From Suillus spraguei (taxonomy: Eukaryota; Basidiomycota; Agaricomycetes; Boletales; Suillaceae): a DNA stretch of 64,000 nt. The first letter of the stretch is position 1. Each line of letters begins with the position of its first letter. A program made the position numbers and the translations under genes. The stretch covers positions 31,139 to 95,138 of the forward strand of contig JABCPU010000262.1 in assembly GCA_016800925.1 (NCBI GenBank), written 5' to 3'. The notes beneath the pieces are model-generated. The model did no database searches and had not been told where the DNA came from. It worked only from the letters and a program-made list of their open reading frames with translations. Below, in pieces: positions 56,080-64,000 of the stretch.

Positions 56080-57961
56080 CTAGACTGGTGACCAGCCCCT
56101 CTGGCATCTATCCGGCAGATCCATTTGTGGTTGGTCGTAAGAAACCATGTGCCTGAACAGTAGTTAATCATCGAGACACAAGAGAAGGTATGGATTTCCT
56201 CACCCAGATTCGTAAACAGTCACAAAAGCGACATTTCCAGCACCAAATCCACCGGCAGATCGGACAGTCCCCGCGACCTTTCCAGAACTCATCGTTATCC
56301 ATTGCTCAGTGCTGGCCGTAGAGAACTCGTCAAAGAAGACACTGTTCAGTTGTTCCACCCAACGTTCGTTGCCCTGAAATATACCTGAGCTCGTGACAAA
56401 CAAACCCAAAGGATGACACACGTACCGTGTAATTGCACACCGCATCTAAGAATGGCGTCAGAAATGCGCTGGTACGATAAAAAGGTTTAACCTCACCCGT
56501 GTTACCAGCGTAGATCAGCAGCCTGACACCATTGTTGACCATATCCATCAGTAACAGTGGCGTATCGTGCATAGGATCACCCTTAAGCATGGACGCCCAA
56601 TTGATAGTCATGTTGCAGGACTCGAATCTGCGCTGCGGATTCACACTAAGAGCAGATTTGACTTCAGGACGGTTCAAGTAAGTCTCGATCCAACCCGTCT
56701 GACGGTAGCATAGAGAGCCGTCTATCTTACGATTGCATTTGACACGCATATCATAAGGGTTGAGACCAAATTCTAAAGGGCGAGTTCAGGTGTGATTAGA
56801 TCTCGTAACAGTGGAACATACGTTGGATGGGATTGTAAAGCTTGAAGCAATACGACGCAGCATTTGCGCGGGTCCAACGAGTGTTTAATTCGCGACAAAT
56901 TTTGATCAGGTCTTGACAACGCAGCACTCAGGTCCTCAAGGCAGTGCATTGTGTGCCATCGGGGTCATAGATCGCGTATGGTCCTTGGCAGAGATAATCA
57001 GGTATCGATGCCATTTGAACGTAGTTATCGGTCATCCCATTGCCTAACATGATAGAGGCAAGGTTGATCTTTACGATAGTAGCGTCGGGCGAAAGAGGAA
57101 GCTGTTGATTCTGGGTGTAGTGACGTTCGCAATGTTCGGACCAAAGATACCGCCAGAACCCTGTGCAGCGATGTGGAAAGGTTGAGTGGCGTATTTGGGG
57201 AAGCGGTTGAGGAAGAGTTGCATGAAAGCATAGACATCCTTCCCAGCAACAGGGCTAGAGTCGACGGCACTGCCATCATCAAAGCACGAATACTCAACAT
57301 TAACAGGCTGATCAAGGAAGATGATGTTTGCATAGGCATTCCAGTTATGCGGGTTAAGCGTCGTGCCAGCGCCCTCATCAGCAATACTACAAGGTCCAAC
57401 CTCGAACAAAAGGCCAACAGACGAGCTACATCCCGGGCCACCGCTGAGCCACAACGTGGGGGGCGCATATTCCGGAGAGCTACGCGACTCAAAGAACCTA
57501 ATACCAAATAAGAATCATAAGTCAGAATGACAGAAGACAAAATATGGTATCACCAACCAGAAGAATAGATGCTTGTCATCGGTGATATCGGGGTAGCCGG
57601 AGTACTGTTGCACGGAAGGGTCACATAGTTTGGGCTCCGTAACCCTGAGCTTGTGGTCCACAAATCGAGGGTGTTGAACCAGCTCGTCTGGTGTTTATTT
57701 CTGTGAGGGTAAAGCGGATCAATTGGATATGGGCTTACAGGTTAGACCGTGTGTCTTAATGAATTGCTTCCCGTCTTCAATCCACTGATGGACTTTATCC
57801 TCGCCCTTGTCGATGATACCTTCTACGGCGTCCCGCATATGGAAGGGACCACTTTGAACATGACCAATCCTACCAAGAACAACTTGTGCGTTCTCGGCTT
57901 GCCTTGCGAGGATTGCGAGTATGACGAGGACTAGAGGAAGAAGACTGAGGACCTTCGTCAT
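56080..57961 (-). pseudogene. Serine carboxypeptidase (S10), inverted copy 3
   Basis: ATG at 57961. Exon 1 is intact here, with signal peptide and propeptide (DAVEGIIDKGEDKVHQWIED), ending at the intron after HGLTC near 57,735. It keeps [16 protein letters not shown]. The nucleophile region reads AAQGSGGIFGPN, so the Ser of the S-Y-G-G core is Gly and an adjacent residue is Ser. One base is missing right after IANV (near 57,120), causing a frameshift. The final exon has HMVSYDQP and then diverges to a stop at 56080. Inactive, but its exon 1 shows what copies 1 and 2 lost. Confidence 0.85.
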
Positions 57962-58255
57962 GTTGAAGCTAATGAAAGCCTCACTTTGAGTTGGAACGAC
58001 TGAGAACTCTTCTGTTACTACTTCAACGTTCCAAAACGTGTAATATTTGGCAGGTAGGATAAACAATCGTGTAACAAGCTTGTTTTGCGTGTGACTTGGT
58101 TAATCTCCATGAAAGCGGTCGCTTGTAAGGTCGTCACGGGGAGGGTAGTACACTGAGACTTCGGGATTCCGAGAGTACAGTAGGTCCCCGACTCCCACGT
58201 TCAAAAGTGAACGGCGTATAGTAACTATCGAAAGACATATTCATATTCAATTCAT
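56140..58255 (-). repeat. Carboxypeptidase duplication, right arm of an inverted pair
   Basis: The inverted counterpart of about 47,455-49,560, including about 290 bp upstream of the gene. The outer limit is near 58,255, where both copies reach a GAATATGAATTG-type stretch and then diverge. Confidence 0.85.
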
Positions 58256-59330
58256 ATTCTGGAATTATGAGACGATAAGGGAGGGAGCGGGCGCGCTAGA
58301 TAACAAGGTAAATCTCAGTCTCTTGAAAAGAACTCAATTGACGGTTAAAGTACCTAGATAACAACATCAGTGGACTGGTGAGTCCTTGACATTGTAGCCG
58401 TGAGAACTGTATAAGGATACAATTCTGCTCCTGCTAAATAATAATATCATATATACTGAAAATTTTGTGTTGCAAATACATAGCCATCGATGTCTGCAAA
58501 TGCAGAGTGATCTACGACGATGTCATCACATCCCTCATTGTAGCAGGTCAGCACCGATAATTTACTTGTGCCAATTATTGTGAGCATTGTCGTTTTGCCT
58601 TATTTAGATACTATCCCTTGCAATCGGCACCCCACAGAAGTCGGCACTTTCACAAAACTCACATTTCTAGCTACTTAAACACAAAATTCTTAGCATAGAT
58701 ACAATCATCTCTCTGATACAAATTATTACGAGGTCTAATGACCACGTTTGAAGCAGAATTGAGTGAGATAGTTGAAAGTGCCGGAGTCACGCAGAAATGT
58801 CACCTGCCGATACGTGCCGTGACGGAGTTTCAATACACAGCCCACTGCCGACTTCGCGCTGGTTGTTTTCGTCGACTTTGCGATAATCCAACTCTTGTGA
58901 TCAATGTCCTGCAATGTATAATAATAAATCTGGCTGTCCTATTACCTCAATATTATTATTGAATTTACAAAGACAGCCTCATGCGTTGGATGTGCACAAT
59001 GATGGTCTGAGTCTCATTACATCCCCCTAAAAATTACAACTACAGCACTAATGATCATGTTTGTACTAAGTAGTAGACATATCCAGTGTCAACTAAGTAG
59101 TAAATAGTACTTGCTCGCTCACGCCGAATGCTAACTGAACTTGCGCTCTTGTTTGGCTGCCGAGGCTCGCTTTGAAACCGACCTATGTGACGTGTTGTGA
59201 CTTACGGTGACATTTGCGTGACTGCCAACTTCTGTGGGTGCCGATTGCAGTGGAAGGGATAGTACAAGCACCGACTACCAAACTACACATATCCAACTTA
59301 GCACCGCCCCAAACTCGATGCTAACTTGAC
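58256..59330. other. Intergenic with imperfect inverted repeat
   Basis: CTATCCCTTGCAATCGGCACC near 58,610-58,632 recurs inverted near 59,232-59,258 (GGTGCCGATTGCAGTGGAAG), and CAGCACCGATAATTT-like sequence near 58,548 has an inverted relative near 59,268. This may be an old TIR element of about 0.7 kb. A 74-codon frame (58738-58962) has no recognised motif. Confidence 0.4.
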
Positions 59331-59399
59331 TACTTACAACATGTATCTATATGTTATTTGGACAGCTCAAGCTCCCTCTAGACTTGAAAGTCTTTTCTG

Positions 59400-60076
59400 T
59401 CTACTACTTCAAGTTACTTTTACTAGTCTTACACCACATCACATGCAGCCACCTCCGCCGTCACCCTCTTTGCCATCCGAGTCGCTCTGCAACGTCTTTC
59501 TTCATCTGACGGTCATGATGACCAACTATGCTCCCCAGACATGCCGATACCCGGCGCTGTTTGTCGGTGTAACACATTTCATCTTCAATTATAGGCAGAG
59601 ACCTTGAGCAAATTCTTATATGTGTTACAGCATCGTGAACACCGTCCACTATGGTTATGTCTTCTGGATTTACTTACATGGTTACTGCAGTTCTGGCCTT
59701 CCTCGCCGCTTGGTTTATTGGTCCTTTGTTATGGTATGCCCAAATTCACCCCAATCAGTGCATATATGCGCATAATAATGGTGTACATCCTTGACACCAT
59801 CATGAGTATGTGTCAACCAAGCTTGCGCCATCACCTCCATGAACCTCACTGCGGATGCCAGCGTGTTTAGTCACAAGGTATAATCTTGCACTCGGCATTG
59901 CGCTCACTATTGTGTTCTTTTTACCGAGTCTTCATGGTCAGCCTCCCAATATATTCATCTTGCTCGTTGCTCTCACTCACTTGCCGCTCTCGCTTTCTGC
60001 TCTTGCTCGCTGCTCAGACCTCGAGGGAGAAGAGGCTGATCTCGAAAACCGTTGGGATGACATTTTATTAACTTGA
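59400..60076 (+). CDS. Possible small membrane protein gene, unidentified
   Basis: Candidate exons include TAATSAVTLFAIRVALQRLS before a possible intron 59,568-59,595 (gtgtaa...tag), then hydrophobic stretches TYMVTAVLAFLAAWFIGPLL and LALGIALTIVFFLPSLHG plus IFILLVALTHLPLSLSALA, ending at TGA 60076. Frames are interrupted between these, so the exon structure is uncertain and the gene may be broken. No family recognised. Confidence 0.3.
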
Positions 60077-60224
60077 CCTATGTATCTACAGCAGTTTTTA
60101 ATATCATACCCGTCTCCACCTTTAATGACTTGATGACAAATAGAAGACATACACAGTCGATGACTGAGGAAGATCAACCATACGCCAGCAACATCCAAGA
60201 CCGTGTGAATAAAGCACTAGAAGG

Positions 60225-60820
60225 CCATTTCTCAAACAAGAGGTTTTTTCAAGCGCTCACATCCTCCTCTTCATTGCATCCGACGGCATTGTTAATAAAT
60301 TCCTCGTTGAATGTTTCTCTAATGAGGTCTAGGCTGTTGAGGTCTGATGCTTCTATGGCTTCCAAATGGAGAGCGTTCACTCTCAGGCTTATCCATTTCT
60401 CATTATATTATAGTCTCTGCCCAGTGCGAATACCTCTTTTGACGCCATGGACACCCTCGCACCAAGCGCAAGGCTGACTGTATACTCAAGTGGATATCTG
60501 ATCAGCTTTCAACGCTTGGTCGCTTTCGCTGTTGTCGAAGGCATCTTCCCTGGTTCCTTCACATCTGTCTAGAATCTGGCTCAAGAAGCGCGGTCTGGTC
60601 CTACATTCTCCAACAAGCTCATTAGTCGTGACTCAGATCAGGGTATGCATACCGACTTTTGCTTGCTCTTTAACCGGTCTGTTACCATCATCCTATCCTT
60701 CTCACACTTACCGTCTTTCTAGTAGATGCTCTGCCCGTTGGTCTCATTGGCATGAACGCCAGGCTTATTTGGTGGCACATTCGTCGCAGACCGCTTGTAA
60801 GTATCGCCAGGTAACGACAA
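60225..60820 (+). pseudogene. Ribonucleotide reductase small subunit pseudogene
   Basis: Four class I RNR small-subunit landmarks occur in the correct order, spread over shifting frames: LFIASDGIVNKFLVECFSNEV, CFYGFQMESVHSQAYPFLI, VEGIFPGSF with LKKRGL and TFSNKLISRD plus GMHTDF, and FLVDALPVGLIGMNA. The functional enzyme makes deoxyribonucleotides using a di-iron tyrosyl radical. The iron-ligand segments (EVQ..E, MESVHSQ instead of IENIHSE, DQGMHTDF instead of DEGLHCDF) are altered. With the frameshifts this is a decayed copy of an essential housekeeping gene whose working copy must be elsewhere. One or more introns may remain, for example near 60,697-60,722. Confidence 0.75.
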
Positions 60821-61259
60821 CGTACAACGCTTCAAACCCCTTCATCAGCATCCTCATCTGCAATACGAATTGCTTGCCGCCTGCAACGTTGTGATTGTTA
60901 GATCTGATTGTGTACTATTCTTTTGTATAGCTAAGGTGTATGTGCAAAAAAGTGATTAGTGTCTATTTCGTCTGTGTGCCAGCCTCGTGTGTGAGGTTTA
61001 CTAGTACTGCAACAGTTGAACAGATCCAGTGCCATAGTTGCCTACTGCTAAAACCTCAAGACACAGGTACAATGCTGAAGCTATGAAAATGTGCCAGCTC
61101 TTAATGGACAACGGTATGGTGTGCAGCCATGTGCAGTCCTACGAGTGATGAGAGAATGAGCGAGATAGGCTGCAATAAGGATCCTATTCCTTAAATGTAA
61201 TATGATCAACTTCCTGATCAATACTAGCAAGTGAAGACTTACTGATAAGTAGCACCACA
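60821..61259. other. Intergenic, no gene seen
   Basis: No recognised coding, RNA or repeat sequence. Confidence 0.4.
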
Positions 61260-61776
61260 CACATACCATGTCATCTGAATCATCATCCGAGGACTCAGGC
61301 TCCTCGTTGTCTCCAACTAGGCTTATCACGTAATGGGCAAATAGGGATTTGCCGAAGTGAACTCGGCGAGCAAAAACAGGCACTGAGAACATAAGGAAAG
61401 CTACCGCAAAAGTTCCCAGAAGCATGATAAGACTGATACCTATGGTGGAGTTAGCGCATTCATAAAAGTGCTGCTGCCACTCACATGTGAAAGTGATGGG
61501 AACAAATGAAGACGGACTAGAAAATTCCCACCAAAGGTACTAAAAAAGTATGCAGAAGAGGTCAAACATCTCTCCTCTGACCATGTATTTTTTTGTCTTT
61601 CTCAATGCAGAGAGGACAACAATAGAAAACCATGTTACAATCAATGATATGACCAGCACAACTCTTGTTGTGTAGGGGGAAGGAATGAGGTGTGGGATTG
61701 TCAAATAGCAAAAAAGCTGAGAAAGTAGTAAAAATACTAGCACGCCCTGGATGACTGTCCTGCAGTATCCGGTCAT
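61260..61776 (-). CDS. Small membrane protein, multi-exon, unidentified
   Basis: Minus strand: ATG 61776 begins a hydrophobic N-terminus (GVLVFLLLSQLFCYLTIP) and a second helix (VVLVISLIVTWFSIVVLSAL), then a basic loop (RKTKKYMVRGEMFD). Likely later exons are YLWWEFSSPSSFVPITFTC (to 61,485), an intron with gtgagt...tag (about 61,441-61,484), then SLIMLLGTFAVAFLMFSVPV and an acidic end (EEPESSDDDSDDM) before a GTATGTG donor near 61,268. It has three predicted helices and no family recognised. The frames are largely clean, so it may be a real gene. Confidence 0.45.
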
Positions 61777-62949
61777 GATGAATGTTTAAGTTAAAAATGG
61801 GAGTTAACCTGTATATATAGGGTGCTGCCAATGATGCAAAGAGACAATTGAAACACCATTAGGGGTTATTGATGATGTTTCAATTGTGTCACGTTCAAAT
61901 CCCCACCTACATATTTGTATCTGTTTTCAATCTCGATTTGGCCAAAGATCGTTTTTCTATTCTTTACTAGATCACATTGCCTTACAGTTCTATCGTTGTA
62001 TTAACTCTATACATGCCGACCATCTTGACTCCAGCAGACAGCACGCACTGGCCGAAACTGCCCCGTCCATTTAGTGACAACCTTGCCTGCTTCTATGTAC
62101 CACAAACTCACTGCACTGTTTTCACTCTCGTTAACCGCTTTCTTCCGATCCAGGGACAACGCTATGCCAATGAATAGTGCACACTGCAGTTTCTCTGCCC
62201 CCAGTCTTTTCTTATCTATTTCTCACTCTTTAAATTCTATAATTCGCTGTCCATCCAGCAGTACTAAGTAGCAATGAGTCCTTCAAATTCTGGCAAGGCG
62301 TTGTTGCTGATGTTTCCTTCGTCCTGGTGGCGGGTGGAGAATTTGAAGACGTATCAACTTCCGAGTACATCACCCTCTCAGCCTGCATGCGTGTCAGTCT
62401 AGAGTTATTCTCACAAGATGCTTCTTTACAGAACTCGATCCACACGTACAAGTAACAGTGGACGGTCGAGTCAACTTGCAGTCGAGTCTCCTGGAGACAA
62501 GAAAACTTAATTCACACCAAGATACATTGAAGATCATGTGTATTGAAGCCCGAATTCTGCATCGACCTATTCCCATTACCTATTCCTATTTCTAGCACAA
62601 GTACTATCTGCATATGACACCTACCTAGTCCTTCGCCGCCAGAACATCACCATTGATCGCAGTGCACCTCACTATATTATGATCCAAAGCTCGAACTAGG
62701 ACCTTAGATGTCTTGCCGGAAAGCATTACCGGCATGTATATAACAATCGATCAATCATTCACATTCTATTCGTGAACTGATGGTCACCAATCCAAACGTA
62801 TCTGTAGCAGTCCAAGAAACCGTAGTCCAACAAAAAAAATCAAGAACGACCGCGGACATGTTCGTCCAGCCTCGCAAGTATCTCGGTCTGCTCCTCGCCT
62901 GACTTGCGAGCACTGGTTATAGATCAGCCGTAGTTGTCTGTGACAGCGT
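61777..62949. other. Unassigned sequence
   Basis: Short frames on both strands (for example 62230-62451 and 62394-62576, minus; 61977-62177, plus) show no recognised motifs. A GT-ACG-rich part near 62,280-62,470 is open for about 60 codons in several frames. No repeats shared with the rest of the window. Confidence 0.35.
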
Positions 62950-64000
62950 TCTGCTTACTCACAAAGACTGGGCGAAAACAGGTAAGTCGACTGGGCTATT
63001 GATCATGCCTAGTTCAATCAGCGCCATTTGTCGTGAGGCCAATCTACGTCGGATGATGAGTAGGAGTCCCGACACCTCAGACCTTCTTTGAAAACTCACT
63101 TTGATCGCGGAGACAGAGGCGCATTATGGTGCTTTCGTCGAGGCGGCCATTGTGGTTCAGGGGTATTGGATTGCTGAGGGGTGCTTTGTTTTCCTTCGGA
63201 TTTCAGTTTCTTTGCAGCTACTCTTTTTTTCTTCGCCTCCTGCCATCGCATTCGGTCAACAAGCCTGTGAGAGAATATCACGAACACTAACCTCAAGTGC
63301 GGTCCGAGAACGTTCTTCTTCTATACGACTTGGTAATAGCACGTCGTCGTTACGGTGGCTGTACTTAACACCTATTGCGCTGAGTGTTTTATGGATGTCA
63401 TTATCATCTGTGACCTCCGGGGGTTCTTTGAAAATACAATAATTAGACTTTTCACGTGCTGGTTGCAGCGAACGCTTACCATCATCGAATAGAAGGGCAC
63501 TTAGCCCCCGTAAGTCGGCCTAATGCATGATTAGATGGCGTGAAACAAGCAGACAGGGATCTTACTTCTTCCTTTCCGCTCTTGGAATCGGCCTCATACA
63601 CCCAGTCTTCAACCTTAGATTTTACTGATTTCTTTGACTTCGAGGAACTGAGATGAGCAAGAGCCCAGTCTAGCTCCATGATCGTTGCTTTCTCGATCTG
63701 CGGCAGGTGTGCATCGATATCTCCTACATAGAACGTATAAACTTACAGCCATTTTGGTCGCTAGAGTATCCTCATGCAGCTTAAAAATGTTCTTGATTCC
63801 AAACAATTCTCCTTGTCTGGAAGTATCGCCTTGAACGCCAGAGAAGTACCTAAGAGGGAAATCTGAAATTATGCACTCGAATCTCGGCCCTTATTGAATA
63901 CCTCGTTTGCACGCTTGCCTGATATCCAATGGCCATCTGTTGTTGCTTATATAACTGCCTTGCAAAATCAACTCTTCCATTGAGCCAGCTCCGAGGAGGC
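62950..64000 (-). CDS. ERCC6L2-like SNF2 helicase, C-terminal part (partial)
   Basis: The minus-strand gene enters from the right edge. Exons separated by short introns read RQLYKQQQMAIGYQASVQT, RYFSGVQGDTSRQGELFGIK followed by NIFKLHED, KMA / DIDAHLPQIEKATIMELDWA, then a Lys/Ser-rich exon (SSKSKKSVKSKVEDWVYEAD), EPPEVTDDNDIHKTLSAIGV, a basic exon (RMRWQEAKKKRVAAKKLKSE), and MALIELGMINSPVDLPVFAQ near 62,985. The pattern after the HRIGQ motif of SNF2 enzymes (RQxYKQQQ, RYFxGVQGD, GELFGIKNIFKLH) matches fungal ERCC6L2/Rad26-like DNA-repair ATPases. The ATPase core itself lies outside the window. The exons are clean, so this is probably the only functional host gene here. The end is uncertain. 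Confidence 0.65.

Noticed and set aside
63101..63442. Plus-strand 113-codon frame opposite the helicase exons
   Set aside because: It is the shadow of minus-strand coding exons with helicase-family motifs.

Overview
The window looks like repeat-rich nuclear DNA of a mushroom-forming basidiomycete (Agaricomycetes). The reasons are gt-ag introns of about 50-65 bp, gene families I associate with that class (DUF6589, Helitron proteins with an N-terminal DUF6570, a Cys-rich transposon-associated family, seven-helix membrane proteins with a GGPAAYFADVSQ motif), and a dense layering of transposons. Family names come from recognising motifs by eye; no search was run.

Layout. 1-11.6 kb: decayed sequence holding a broken minus-strand Helitron cut by solo LTRs. 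11.6-30.3 kb: one DUF6589 gene whose start is at 13.2 kb and whose end is at 30.3 kb. It is split at 13,865/26,461 by a giant inverted-repeat (foldback) element of about 12.6 kb, and again at 27,878/29,816 by a nested pair of short transposons. The foldback element itself hosts LTRs, a Tc1/mariner element and another short transposon. 30.5-36.5 kb: two decayed minus-strand genes, the Cys-rich one split by a second nested pair of the same short transposon. 36.5-44.1 kb: a recent Ty3/gypsy chromovirus with 476-bp LTRs and a CATAC target duplication, inserted at the probable start codon of the Cys-rich gene. It carries an extra zinc-knuckle ORF after the chromodomain. 44.2-45.8 kb: a MITE-like hairpin and a hAT derivative. 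46-58.3 kb: a broken membrane-protein gene and three decaying serine carboxypeptidase copies, two direct and one inverted. 58-64 kb: lower repeat density, with a ribonucleotide reductase small-subunit pseudogene, a small membrane protein, and the C-terminal part of an ERCC6L2-like SNF2 helicase running off the right edge.

Two themes stand out. First, a 0.93-0.97 kb element family (seven copies) has bipartite terminal inverted repeats (TGTRA, then CTGGGCT at positions 20-26 from either end) and 4-bp target duplications that centre on CG at six of seven sites. It looks like a non-autonomous DNA transposon rather than a solo LTR, and it has twice inserted into its own copies. Second, decay is concentrated at CpG: mismatched target duplications, the differences between the two chromovirus LTRs, and many in-frame TGA codons at Arg CGA positions all read as CpG transitions. 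This suggests cytosine methylation of repeats. Almost nothing between 1 and 58 kb appears to be an intact, selected host gene.
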